Assembly (NCBI GenBank): GCA_030533315.1
Contig: JAUNJL010000007.1
Span: 1-64,000, forward strand
DNA from: Eubacteriales bacterium
Lineage (GTDB): Bacteria; Bacillota_A; Clostridia; Lachnospirales; Lachnospiraceae
Direction: 5' to 3'
Length of the DNA stretch: 64,000 bases
Shown: positions 44,807-53,543 of the stretch, one piece after another
Numbering within the stretch: position 1 is the stretch's first letter
Layout of the letters: each line of letters starts with the position of its first letter
The notes under the pieces: generated by a model
What the model saw: the letters and a program-made list of their open reading frames with translations, nothing else
Database searches by the model: none
Told to the model about the DNA's origin: nothing
Position numbers and translations under genes: made by a program

Positions 44807-44836
44807 ACAATAGCAAATGCCTTTCCCCTTTGTCAA
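44807..44836 (-). promoter_or_regulatory. Sigma-A promoter of tex
   Basis: Perfect TTGACA (44831-44836) and TATTGT (44807-44812) are 18 bp apart on the minus strand, about 35 bp before the tex start. Confidence 0.7.
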
Positions 44837-44840
44837 GCAA

Positions 44841-44863
44841 AGGGCGCCCATAACAGGCGCCCT
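44841..44863 (-). terminator. Hairpin between the DUF975 gene and tex
   Basis: AGGGCGCC (44841-44848) and GGCGCCCT (44856-44863) form a perfect 8-bp stem ahead of the tex promoter. Only a short TTTG follows, so terminator strength is uncertain. Confidence 0.45.
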
Positions 44864-44948
44864 CCATATATGCCGCGCAAAGGTTTGCAGCCACCCTGCA
44901 GATCCGGCTCATCTCATCCGCCTGCGGCGAGTCCCTGGACACCTGCCG

Positions 44949-45746
44949 TCACGCTTCTGAATTGTAATCATCCCGCTCCTGCCCCTCACAGGGCTTTTGC
45001 TGCTCCTGGAGCAGATCCGGCCACTCATCCAGCTCTCCCCTCAGATCCCTGTAAAAGCACACAAAAGTCATCTCCATATAGGGCAGGATCCAGAGCAGGG
45101 CAAGATACAGGGTAAATGCGGACAGGAACAGAAGAGGAATAAAGCTGATCTCCAGCCCAAAATAGCGGAGCAGGCTCCCCCGCATCATGCGGCAGCTCTC
45201 CTTCAGTCCCTGGATCCCCGTCAGCTCCAGATCATCAGCCATACAGAAGTAGGTCATGGAAAAGGGAATGGTCAGGATCAGGGTCAGGACCGTGGAGAGC
45301 ATCAGCAGGGCCGTGGTGGTGGTCATCCAGGCCATCTGCTCTTCCAGGGTCACCCCCATCTCCATGGTGTAACTCACATAGTAGTAAGGGATGCTGGCCA
45401 GGGTATTGATGATCCCCAGAACGAATCCGGCCACAATCACCCGGTCTGGATGGTGCCGGAAAAAGTAAAGCAGATCCTGCAGGGAATAAGGGTTCCCCCT
45501 TGAAATATTCAGGAGCATATAGCTGCATCCGGCGGACAGGATCCCTCCCACCAGGGAGAGGATAAACTGAAACAGCTGTCCGGTCACCAGATTCATCGTT
45601 CCCTCCCCCGGGAAAAGAACGGACGTCAGCATACTTCCCGCACCGTGGAAGGCGGATACCGCCAGGATCCCCAGGATCACCGTCCCGTACCTTCCCTTCA
45701 GATTCCTTTTCGCCTGTCTTTTTAGTTCACCTGAGCTTCGTCTCAT
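44949..45746 (-). CDS. DUF975 family membrane protein
   Basis: This 265-residue protein has about five to six helices. MRRSSGELKRQAKRNLKGRYGTVI is the typical start, and SCRMMRGSLLRYFGLEISF is the typical central motif. The function is unknown. AAGGAG lies about 11 nt before ATG 45746. It is downstream of degV. Confidence 0.85.
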   Translation of the reverse strand: MRRSSGELKRQAKRNLKGRYGTVILGILAVSAFHGAGSMLTSVLFPGEGTMNLVTGQLFQFILSLVGGILSAGCSYMLLNISRGNPYSLQDLLYFFRHHPDRVIVAGFVLGIINTLASIPYYYVSYTMEMGVTLEEQMAWMTTTTALLMLSTVLTLILTIPFSMTYFCMADDLELTGIQGLKESCRMMRGSLLRYFGLEISFIPLLFLSAFTLYLALLWILPYMEMTFVCFYRDLRGELDEWPDLLQEQQKPCEGQERDDYNSEA

Positions 45747-45781
45747 ATGCCCTCGTCTCTCCTTCTTCCTTTACCCTACTC

Positions 45782-46669
45782 TCACCGCACTCTCTCTTTT
45801 CCCCAGAAAAACAGGGCCACGGTGCCGGGACCGGTGTGGCTGCCGATGGTGGTCCCCACATAGTAGATCTCCACCTTCCCCAAAAGTCTGGGGAAGCGCT
45901 CCTCCACCAGCCTTGCCACCTCCTTGGCGTCCTCCCTGCAGCCGGACTGGGAGATATAGCATTTCCCAGAATAGTCCAGGCCGTCCTGGGCCCACTCCTC
46001 CATCTTGTCCACGATGGCCCGGATCACCCTCTTCTTGGTACGGATCTTATAACGGGGAATCAGCTTCCCCCGATCGTCCATGTTCAGAAGGGGACAGATG
46101 TTCAGCATACCGCCGATAAAGCCGGAGGTCTTGGAGATCCTGCCTCCCTTGATGTAAAATGTCAGATCCGTAGAAAAAAACCAGTGATTCAGATTCAGCT
46201 TGTGCTCCTCCGCCCACTGGTAAACCTCCTGGATCGTCCTGCCCTCGTCCCGCAGATCCGCCAGACGATCCATCAAAAGACCGTATCCAGAGGAAGCCCC
46301 CAGAGAATCCACGATCAAAAGCTTTCTGTCAGGATAACGCTCCTCAAGCTCCTGCTTTGCGATCTGGGCGGAATTGATCACGCCGGAGATCCCGGAGGAA
46401 AGACAGACGTGCAGCACGTCCAGCCCTCTCTCCAAAAAGCCTTCAAAATAACTGGTAAATTCTTCTGCGTTGACCTGGGAGGTCTTTGTCTCCGCCCCCG
46501 CCGCCATGGCCCTGTAAAAGGTCTCAAAGGGCATGGACTCCCCCAGGTCATCCATGTATTGCTTTCCGTCAAGCTGGTAGTGGAAACAGATATAGGAAAT
46601 CCTCCGCTCTTCAAAATGTGCCTTTGTAAGATCTGCCGTAGAGCAGCAGCTTAAAACAAACTCGCTCAT
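45782..46669 (-). CDS. DegV family fatty-acid-binding protein
   Basis: This 295-residue protein has the DegV pattern: STADL at the N-terminus, TSQVNAEEF, CLSSGISGVINSA and YIKGGRISK. DegV/FakB proteins bind fatty acids and present them to FakA kinase in Firmicutes; whether this copy is a FakB is not shown. ATG 46669 (MSEFVLS) follows GGAGGAG; an ATG five codons earlier overlaps it. Confidence 0.92.
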   Translation of the reverse strand: MSEFVLSCCSTADLTKAHFEERRISYICFHYQLDGKQYMDDLGESMPFETFYRAMAAGAETKTSQVNAEEFTSYFEGFLERGLDVLHVCLSSGISGVINSAQIAKQELEERYPDRKLLIVDSLGASSGYGLLMDRLADLRDEGRTIQEVYQWAEEHKLNLNHWFFSTDLTFYIKGGRISKTSGFIGGMLNICPLLNMDDRGKLIPRYKIRTKKRVIRAIVDKMEEWAQDGLDYSGKCYISQSGCREDAKEVARLVEERFPRLLGKVEIYYVGTTIGSHTGPGTVALFFWGKERVR

Positions 46670-46689
46670 ATCGTCTCCTCCCAAAATTT

Positions 46690-47898
46690 TCAGTCAGAAA
46701 GTCCGAAAGCGTCATGAACCGCATTCATGGCCCGGAGCCCATCCTTCTCATCAATCAGCACCGTCACCCGGATCTCCGACGTGGAGATCATGTTGATGTT
46801 GACCCCTTCGTTGAACAGGCTCTCAAACATCTTTGCCGCAACCCCCGGGTTGCTCATCATCCCCGCCCCCACGATGGAGAGCTTTGCGATATTGCGCTCG
46901 GAATGAAGCTCCTTATAGCCCAGACGGACACGGTTGTCCTCCAGCGTGGCCACGGCATCCTCCAGATCATCCTTGTGGACCGTGAAGGAAATGTCCTTCG
47001 TCCCTGCCCGCCCGATGGACTGCAGGATCACGTCCACGTTGATATTCTTTTTTGCAAGGGTGTCAAACAGCTTAAAGGCCATTCCAGGTACGTCCTTAAG
47101 CCCGATCACCGCAATGCGGACGGCCTCTGTGTCCAGGGCCACGCCGCTGATGAGCATTCTCTCCACGCTAACTGCCTCCTTTACCACGGTTCCTTCACTG
47201 TCATTCAAGCTGGAGCGCACCACCAGGGGCACCCCGTATTTCTTGGCCATTTCCACGGAGCGGTTGTGCAGGACGCCGGCTCCCAGGGTGGCCAGATCCA
47301 GCATCTCGTCGTAGGTGATCTCCTTCAGCTTTCTCGCACCGGGCACCTTCCGGGGATCCGCCGTGTACACCCCGTCCACGTCGGTAAAGATCTCACAGGC
47401 GTCCGCATGGAGGGCTGCCGCCAGGGCCACCGCCGTGGTGTCGGAGCCGCCCCTGCCGAGGGTGGTATAGTCGTCGTACTTATCCACTCCCTGGAAGCCG
47501 GTCACGATGACGATCCGCCTGCCTTCCAGCTCCCGGCGGATCCTCTCCGTGTCGATCCTTTTCAGCCTTGCGTTTCCGTGATTGCTGGTGGTATGCATGG
47601 TCACCTGAAACCCGTTGAGGGAGATCGCCGGCGTCCCCAGCTTGTCCATAGCCATGGCCATGAGAGCCACGGACATCTGCTCTCCGATGGTAAAGAGCAT
47701 ATCCATCTCCCTTTTGGGCGGCTTCTCGTGGATGCTCCGGGCCATGTCGATGAGCTCATCCGTGTATTTCCCCATGGCAGAGAGGACCACCACCACGTCA
47801 TTTCCTTTTTTGTAATCCTCGATACAGCGCTCCGCCACCCGGAAGATCCGCTCCTTATCTGCGACAGAGGTACCGCCAAACTTTTTTACGATCAACAT
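46690..47898 (-). CDS. lysC: Aspartate kinase
   Basis: This 402-residue enzyme phosphorylates L-aspartate, the first step to lysine, threonine and methionine. KFGGTSVAD, TGFQGVDKYDDYTTLGRGGSDT and FTDVDGVYTADPR are the kinase motifs, and the last 140 residues form two ACT domains for feedback control. GGGAGG lies before ATG 47898. It belongs to the operon with apgM-like and hom genes. No lysine riboswitch is seen in the 165-bp gap upstream, which has only GC-rich palindromes such as CCTGCGGCCGCAGG. Confidence 0.95.
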   Translation of the reverse strand: MLIVKKFGGTSVADKERIFRVAERCIEDYKKGNDVVVVLSAMGKYTDELIDMARSIHEKPPKREMDMLFTIGEQMSVALMAMAMDKLGTPAISLNGFQVTMHTTSNHGNARLKRIDTERIRRELEGRRIVIVTGFQGVDKYDDYTTLGRGGSDTTAVALAAALHADACEIFTDVDGVYTADPRKVPGARKLKEITYDEMLDLATLGAGVLHNRSVEMAKKYGVPLVVRSSLNDSEGTVVKEAVSVERMLISGVALDTEAVRIAVIGLKDVPGMAFKLFDTLAKKNINVDVILQSIGRAGTKDISFTVHKDDLEDAVATLEDNRVRLGYKELHSERNIAKLSIVGAGMMSNPGVAAKMFESLFNEGVNINMISTSEIRVTVLIDEKDGLRAMNAVHDAFGLSD

Positions 47899-48063
47899 TT
47901 TTCCATATACCTCCCGAACCCTCCCCCGCAGCCCCTCCGCCAGCGGAAGGGCCCCATGGGCAGATCCATGAAAATCGCCTGCGGCCGCAGGATCTGGGGG
48001 CTGTCCATCCCCCTCACCGCAGGCGGGGCAGGAGACCGGCCCTGCCGGATCCCCACCCGCGTC

Positions 48064-49269
48064 TCACTTTGAAAACAGGTAGTCCATCAGCTCCCATCCA
48101 CGGGAGATCCGAATGCCCCCATCCACGGCTTCCTTTTCATTGTATCTCCAGCTGCGGCTCCAGTGGGCCGTGCTGTCATACAGCAGGTAGGGCACCGGCT
48201 CTGCCACGTGGGTGCGGACCTTGATGGGAGTCGGATGATCTGGAAGGATCAGCATCCGGTAATCCACCCCCGCCTCATCCAGGCCTTCCTTTACCAGGCG
48301 GATCAGACGGTCATCCAGATACTGGATGGACTGCACCTTTTTCTCCACGCTGCCCTGATGTCCCATCTCGTCCGGAGCCTCCACATGGACGTAGACAAAA
48401 TCATAATCCTGCTGAGTCAGGGCCCTCACCGCAGCCTCGGCCTTCCCCTCGTAGTTGGTGTGAAGGCCGCCGTTTGCGCCATCTACCGGGATCCGGTCCA
48501 TACCGGCCCCTGCGGCGATCCCCTTCATCAGGTCCACGGCAGAGACCATGGCCCCCCTCTTGTGGTACATCTCCTGGAAGGAATCCAGGGCCGGCCTCGT
48601 GCCCGCTCCCCAGAACCAGAAGCTGTTGGCCGGGTTCAGTCCCTTCTTTTTTCGTTCCAGGTTGATGGGATGGTTCTTCAGGATCTCATAGCTCCTCTTC
48701 TGCATGAAAAGCAAATCCTTCTCCCTGGGAAGAAACTCCCCGACGGTTTTGGCCAGTATGTCGTGGGGCGGGGTCAGCTCCAGGATCTGTCCATGATCCC
48801 ACACCATGCAATGGCGGTAGCTGGTGCCCCCATAAAATCGGTAGGTCTCGCTTTCCAGCTCCCTGCAGACGTCCCGCAGAAGGATGTCCGCCTCCTTGGT
48901 GCTGATCTCGTCCGAGCTGTGGTCCACGATGGTCTGCTCCTCATAGGACAGGCCCTCCTCCTCGGTGAGGGTGACAATGTTGCACCGGTAGACCACGTCC
49001 GTGTCCTTCATCTGGACCCCAATGCTCAGGGCCTCCAGAGGCGAACGGCCGGTATAATATTTTCTGGGATCATATCCCAGTACGGAAAGATTGGCCGTGT
49101 CGCTGCCGGGAGCCATCCCCTTGGGGATGGTGTCCACCATGCCGATCTCCGACAGCCTGGCCAGGCTGTCCATTGTGGGCGTTTTTGCATAGGAAAGAGG
49201 CGTACTGCCCGCCAGCTCCTCCAGCGGCCAGTCCGCCATCCCATCGCCCAGAATTACCACATATTTCAT
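48064..49269 (-). CDS. ApgM-like phosphoglycerate mutase homologue, probable homoserine-kinase analogue
   Basis: This 401-residue alkaline-phosphatase-superfamily protein has metal-site motifs LGDGMADWP, SDTANLSVLGYDP and HVEAPDEMGHQG as in cofactor-independent phosphoglycerate mutase. Its place between hom and lysC, in a cluster with no thrB, matches a group proposed from genome context to replace homoserine kinase in threonine synthesis. Sequence alone does not decide between that and glycolytic mutase. GGAGGAG precedes ATG 49269. Confidence 0.85.
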   Translation of the reverse strand: MKYVVILGDGMADWPLEELAGSTPLSYAKTPTMDSLARLSEIGMVDTIPKGMAPGSDTANLSVLGYDPRKYYTGRSPLEALSIGVQMKDTDVVYRCNIVTLTEEEGLSYEEQTIVDHSSDEISTKEADILLRDVCRELESETYRFYGGTSYRHCMVWDHGQILELTPPHDILAKTVGEFLPREKDLLFMQKRSYEILKNHPINLERKKKGLNPANSFWFWGAGTRPALDSFQEMYHKRGAMVSAVDLMKGIAAGAGMDRIPVDGANGGLHTNYEGKAEAAVRALTQQDYDFVYVHVEAPDEMGHQGSVEKKVQSIQYLDDRLIRLVKEGLDEAGVDYRMLILPDHPTPIKVRTHVAEPVPYLLYDSTAHWSRSWRYNEKEAVDGGIRISRGWELMDYLFSK

Positions 49270-49313
49270 AAGCTCCTCCCACTGCTGTGTTATCTGTATG
49301 CCCGCTTCTCTTC

Positions 49314-50534
49314 TCAGCTTTTCACCCGAATCACGGAAAGCAGCCTGGATCCCAGCGACTTGGCCTTTCTTGAGAACTCTCCCTGAGTCATGACGGAGGT
49401 GATAAAGCCATACTCCCCGTCCAGCCCGTCCACCTTCACCATGATCTGAAGACGTCCGAAGATCTCCTCAGAAAGGGCCGGCGTCACCTGATCCTTTACC
49501 CGGACGAAAAAGCGTCCTTTTACCATCTCCGGCTCCACCAGCTTCAGGGGATGGCTGCTCCAGCTTGTCATAATGGTGCGCTTCAAATGCCTGGCCGCAT
49601 CCACCACGTCCGCCACCACCGCACTGGCGGTGGGAAGCTTGCCGGCGCCGCTGCCGTAAAACATGGCGTCCCCCAGCACGTTTCCGTGGATAAAAATCCC
49701 GTTGAACACGTCGTTCACGCTGTACAGCGGGTTGTTTTGCCCCACCAGGAAGGGCGCCACAATGGCAAAAAAGGATTCATCATCCACCTTACGGCTGGTC
49801 GCCAGCAGCTTGATGGACATCCCCATCTTCTTGGCGTATTCCATGTCCTCCGGCGTCAGGTCGGTGATCCCCTCCGTAGGGATCTCCTGATAATTGAGGA
49901 AGCTTCCGTAGGCCAGGGAGGAAAGGATGGCGATCTTGCGGCAGGCGTCATAGCCTTCCACGTCCGCCGTGGGATCCGCCTCCGCATAGCCCATGGACTG
50001 CGCCTCCTTCAGAACGCACCCGAACTCGCAGCCCTCCGTCCCCATCCGGTAAAGCATATAATTGGTGGTACCGTTGAGTATCCCCGTGATCTCGTCGATC
50101 TCATCGGCGGTCAGGCAGGAATTTAGGGCCCGGATAATGGGGATCCCGCCGCCGCAGCTGGCCTCGAACAAAAAGTTCAGGTTCCTCTCCTCCGCCAGAC
50201 GCATCAGCTCGGAACCGTGCTTGGCCACCAGGGCCTTGTTGGAGGTGCAGACGCTCTTCCCCTGGATCAGCGCCCTCCTGACAAAAGTATAAGCAGGCTC
50301 GATCCCGCCCATCACCTCCACCACGATCTTCACGTCGGGATCGTTGATGATGGTCTCGTAATCATGGATCAGCACCTCCTGCACCGGATCTCCGGGAAAG
50401 TCCTTCAGGTCCAGCACATACTTGATGTTGATCTCCTCTCCAGCCCGCTTGTTGATATACTTATGATTGGTATTTATCACCTCGACGACACCGCTGCCCA
50501 CGGTGCCGTAGCCTAACACTGCAATATCGATCAT
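49314..50534 (-). CDS. hom: Homoserine dehydrogenase
   Basis: This 406-residue enzyme reduces aspartate semialdehyde to homoserine. The NAD(P) motif GYGTVGSGV is at the N-terminus, GTTNYMLYRM and EADPTADVEGYDA are the catalytic-domain signatures, and an ACT domain closes the protein. It is 5 nt downstream of the ACT regulator gene, and both share a promoter at 51043-51071. Confidence 0.96.
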   Translation of the reverse strand: MIDIAVLGYGTVGSGVVEVINTNHKYINKRAGEEINIKYVLDLKDFPGDPVQEVLIHDYETIINDPDVKIVVEVMGGIEPAYTFVRRALIQGKSVCTSNKALVAKHGSELMRLAEERNLNFLFEASCGGGIPIIRALNSCLTADEIDEITGILNGTTNYMLYRMGTEGCEFGCVLKEAQSMGYAEADPTADVEGYDACRKIAILSSLAYGSFLNYQEIPTEGITDLTPEDMEYAKKMGMSIKLLATSRKVDDESFFAIVAPFLVGQNNPLYSVNDVFNGIFIHGNVLGDAMFYGSGAGKLPTASAVVADVVDAARHLKRTIMTSWSSHPLKLVEPEMVKGRFFVRVKDQVTPALSEEIFGRLQIMVKVDGLDGEYGFITSVMTQGEFSRKAKSLGSRLLSVIRVKS

Positions 50535-50539
50535 TCGCT

Positions 50540-50992
50540 CTACTCCCTGCCCAAGATTTTCAGATAGTGGATACCCTCCATCTGCTCGATATCCTCCACC
50601 ATGGCTTCCGCATCGCCCTTTCCAGGAAGAATATCCACGCTCAGGGTCAGTGTCGCCACACCGTTGATGGGGATGCTCTGGTGGATGGTAAGGATGTTTC
50701 CGTGGTAACCTGCAATTTTTTGGAGTACATTGGACAGGATCCCCGGCTCATCATCCATCTGGATGATAAAGGTGATAGTCTTCCCCTTCGCCTCCTCGTG
50801 GAAGGGAAAAATATCGTCTTTATATTTATAGAAAGAGCTGCGGCTGATGCCCGTCTGCTCTGCTGCCTCCTGAACGGTATCCGCCCGCCCGGAGTCCAGC
50901 AGACGCTTGGCCTCCACAACCTTCAGGAGCACCTCGGGCACCGCCCGCTCTCTCACCACGTAATGCTTCTTTTTTTCTGCTGATCTTTGCAT
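50540..50992 (-). CDS. ACT-domain protein (PheB/UPF0735 type)
   Basis: This 150-residue protein has an N-terminal helix-turn-helix-like segment (QEAAEQTGISRSSFYKYKDDI) and a C-terminal ACT domain (FIIQMDDEPGILSNVLQKIAG). It is probably an amino-acid-sensing regulator of the aspartate-family operon it leads. AAGGGG is 6 nt before ATG 50992. Confidence 0.88.
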   Translation of the reverse strand: MQRSAEKKKHYVVRERAVPEVLLKVVEAKRLLDSGRADTVQEAAEQTGISRSSFYKYKDDIFPFHEEAKGKTITFIIQMDDEPGILSNVLQKIAGYHGNILTIHQSIPINGVATLTLSVDILPGKGDAEAMVEDIEQMEGIHYLKILGRE

Positions 50993-51042
50993 GTCAATCC
51001 CCTTGTCCGTATGATAAAGACATTTGTTTTTTTATCAGGGAT

Positions 51043-51071
51043 ATCTTAGCACAAAAATCAGCCGTCTGCAA
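51043..51071 (-). promoter_or_regulatory. Promoter of the ACT regulator-hom-apgM-lysC operon
   Basis: TTGCAG (51066-51071) and TAAGAT (51043-51048) are 17 bp apart on the minus strand, about 50 bp upstream of the first gene. Confidence 0.6.
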
Positions 51072-51131
51072 GATTTTTGTCATGCCTGCCGCCCTTTCCC
51101 CGGCCTCTGCAAGGCCGGGGAAAACCGGTTG

Positions 51132-52266
51132 TCAGCCGTCGGCAGCCTCCCCCGCCTTCCGGCCCAGGGCAATCCACTTCAGGTAGGCATTGATGAAAGG
51201 ATCGATGGAGCCGTCCAAAACAGCATCCACGTTCCCCGTCTCCTCGCTGGTTCGATGATCCTTGACCATGGTGTAGGGCTGCATCACATAAGAACGGATC
51301 TGGTTCCCCCATCCGATGTCCGTCACCTCGCCCCGGATACCAGAGAGCTTCTCCTCCGCCTCCTGCTGCTTCAGAAGGTACAGCTTCGCCTTCAGCATCT
51401 GCATGGCCTTGTCCTTGTTCATATGCTGGGAGCGCTCGTTCTGGCACTGCACCACGATCCCCGTGGGGAAGTGGGTGATACGGATCGCCGAGGAGGTCTT
51501 GTTGATGTGCTGACCGCCGGCGCCGCTGCTTCGATAGGTATCGATACGGATGTCCTCGTCGTTGATCTCCACGTCCAAATCCTTCTCAATGTCCGGCATC
51601 ACGTCACAGGACACAAAGGAGGTCTGCCGTTTTCCCGCCGCATTGAAGGGGGAAATACGCACCAGACGGTGGACGCCCTTCTCGGACTTCAGAAGACCGT
51701 AGGCATTTTCCCCGTTCACCTGGAAGGTCACGGATTTGACACCCGCCTCGTCCCCGTCCAGATAATCCAGCACCTCCAGAGAGAAACCTCTCCTCTCCGC
51801 CCACCGGGTAAACATCCGGTAAAGCATACCGCACCAATCGCAGGCCTCCGTGCCGCCGGCACCTGCATTGAGCTTGAGGATGGCGTTTTCCCCGTCATAC
51901 TCTCCGGAAAGGAGAGTCTTCACCCGGATGGCGTCGAAGCTGGCCTGAAACTCCTCCAGCATCTCCTGGATCTCCGGGATCACAGAGGGGTCGTTCTCCT
52001 CATAACCCATCTCGATCATGGTCTCCATGTCCTCCATCTGGCTCACCAGGCTGTGGTAGGTCTCCATGTCGTCCTTCATGCTCTTCAGCTCTTTCATTTT
52101 CTTCTGGGAGGCCTCCGCATCGTCCCAGAAGTCCGGGGCTTCCATCTCCCGCTCTAATTCCTCTGCCCTTTGCTCTTTGTTAGCCAGGTCAAAGTGAATC
52201 CCTCACTTCCACTAATGGTTCTGTATAGCTTGCAAGAATGCTCTTGAACTGATCCAATTCGACCAT
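51132..52266 (-). CDS. prfB: Peptide chain release factor 2, with programmed +1 frameshift
   Basis: RF2 (377 residues after the shift) ends translation at UGA and UAA. ATG 52266 begins a 25-codon first frame (MVELDQF onward) that reaches CTT TGA C at 52194-52188. Sliding +1 there joins it to DLANKEQRAEEL and the rest. AGGGAT lies just ahead of the shift site, as in the classical prfB autoregulatory element. SPF (anticodon-recognition tripeptide, in VRISPFNAAG) and GGQ (in GAGGQHINKTSSA) are intact. Low RF2 favours shifting, so the protein limits itself. AGAGGTG is upstream of the start. Confidence 0.96.
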
Positions 52267-52547
52267 TGTGTCACCTCTTTCCTGATTCCGTTTTTTTGGG
52301 GACTGCCACGGACTAAGATGCCTCGGCAGTCAAAAATTCATTGCAATCCATGGTATACTTTAGCATATCCGGGCAAAAAAAACAAGCCGGAACACGGCTT
52401 GCTTTTTTATTCGGACCGGACACCGGCCAACACCGTCCATCTAAATGGACAAGCCCCGGCTCCTGACCCCAGGCGGCCCTCCATGAGCCGAAGCCTGATG
52501 GGGTTTGCAGGCGTCCCCCGCTTTCTTTACCGGAAGAGGACAGAACC
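52267..52547. other. Intergenic region: terminator and prfB upstream region
   Basis: The gap between prfB and the Dlt-like operon end contains the strong hairpin at 52383-52401. A weak promoter candidate for prfB (TTGTTT, 17 bp, TAAAGT on the minus strand) overlaps it. No gene is seen. Confidence 0.5.
52383..52401 (-). terminator. Bidirectional terminator after the Dlt-like operon
   Basis: CAAGCCG (52383-52389) pairs with CGGCTTG (52395-52401). Eight T follow on the minus strand and six on the plus strand. It ends the Dlt-like operon and insulates prfB. Confidence 0.85.
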
Positions 52548-53543
52548 TCATCCGGCTTTTTTGTAATCCTCCGCCAGAAGACGGGCAAAAACCGCCGCTC
52601 CCCTCTGGTTCAGATGCTTTCTGTCCATGTAAAGCTCATCGGGCAGATACTCATAAATATCCGGGCGGCTGGTATAATTATAATTGTAAAGTCCAGCCCC
52701 CAGCTCCTCTGCCAGCTCCTCCAGGTAAACGTCCATATCCTCCAGATCTCCCTGCTGTGCGGAGTAGGACTGGCAATGAGGGAAGATCACAAGGTTCAGC
52801 TCCACGCCATTTTTCCTGCAGAGCTCCCCCATCTTCTTCATATAAGTGATGTTCTCCTCCAGGATCCTTCCCCTGCGCCACACATTGTTGGACCTGGGCT
52901 TTTCCGGGGTGCCGTCATAAACCTTATCGTTGCTCTCATAGCCCATCCCGAAGTAAGTATAGGGCGATGACCTGTGGCCAACCCGATTTTTGAAATCGTC
53001 GGAGAGCTTATATTTCACATTGTTTTTTACAAGTCTCACACTAAAAACATTTTTCGTTCTCACCGGGCGGAACAGAAGAGACTCCAGCTCACTGGGCTCC
53101 GCCACGTCCATCAGATACCGCAGCTCCGTCAACGGCGATTCCAGAAGCTTCAGCACCCGGGTCTTTGCGGAGGTGCTGCGGTTCTCCGTATCAGACATGA
53201 AGCTGTTGACGCCCAGCCCCAAAAATACCCGCTGGATGGGGTTTCTCTTTAATTGCTCCTTCAGGATGTAGTAGGTGCCGGATACTGCCTGGGCGGAGGT
53301 TGCCACGTTAAACCCCACGGTGTCCAGCTCCTTGTTCAGCACGTTGATATCCATCCCGCAGTGCATGAGAGAGGTTCCCATGGCCAGGGTTTCGATGGTC
53401 CCTTCCCTGTCCTTCAGCTCCTCGCTGGTCACCAGGATGTTGTCCCTGACCGGCTCATAAAGAAACTCTCCGATCCCATTGATCCCCCAGAGAAACAGCA
53501 CCACCACCAGAGCGTGAATCAGGATCTTCCTAAAACTGCGCAT
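52548..53543 (-). CDS. DltD/SGNH-like membrane-anchored protein
   Basis: This 331-residue protein has one N-terminal helix (about 6-24) and an extracytoplasmic SGNH-hydrolase-type fold: MGTSL with the serine nucleophile near S58, LGLGVNSF, and the closing DRKHLNQRG with D307 and H310. DltD proteins and O-acyltransferase partners have this form. ATG 53543 is chosen since GGAGGG is upstream; it overlaps the MBOAT gene by 14 bp. It probably completes acyl transfer outside the membrane for the Dlt-like system. Confidence 0.82.
   Translation of the reverse strand: MRSFRKILIHALVVVLFLWGINGIGEFLYEPVRDNILVTSEELKDREGTIETLAMGTSLMHCGMDINVLNKELDTVGFNVATSAQAVSGTYYILKEQLKRNPIQRVFLGLGVNSFMSDTENRSTSAKTRVLKLLESPLTELRYLMDVAEPSELESLLFRPVRTKNVFSVRLVKNNVKYKLSDDFKNRVGHRSSPYTYFGMGYESNDKVYDGTPEKPRSNNVWRRGRILEENITYMKKMGELCRKNGVELNLVIFPHCQSYSAQQGDLEDMDVYLEELAEELGAGLYNYNYTSRPDIYEYLPDELYMDRKHLNQRGAAVFARLLAEDYKKAG

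Noticed and set aside
47899..48063. Lysine riboswitch in front of lysC
   Set aside because: The gap is short and shows only GC-rich palindromes, with none of the lysine-riboswitch core sequence that I could recognise.
52145..52266. prfB as a pseudogene or sequencing error
   Set aside because: The CTT TGA C site with an upstream AGGGAT is the known programmed frameshift of RF2.
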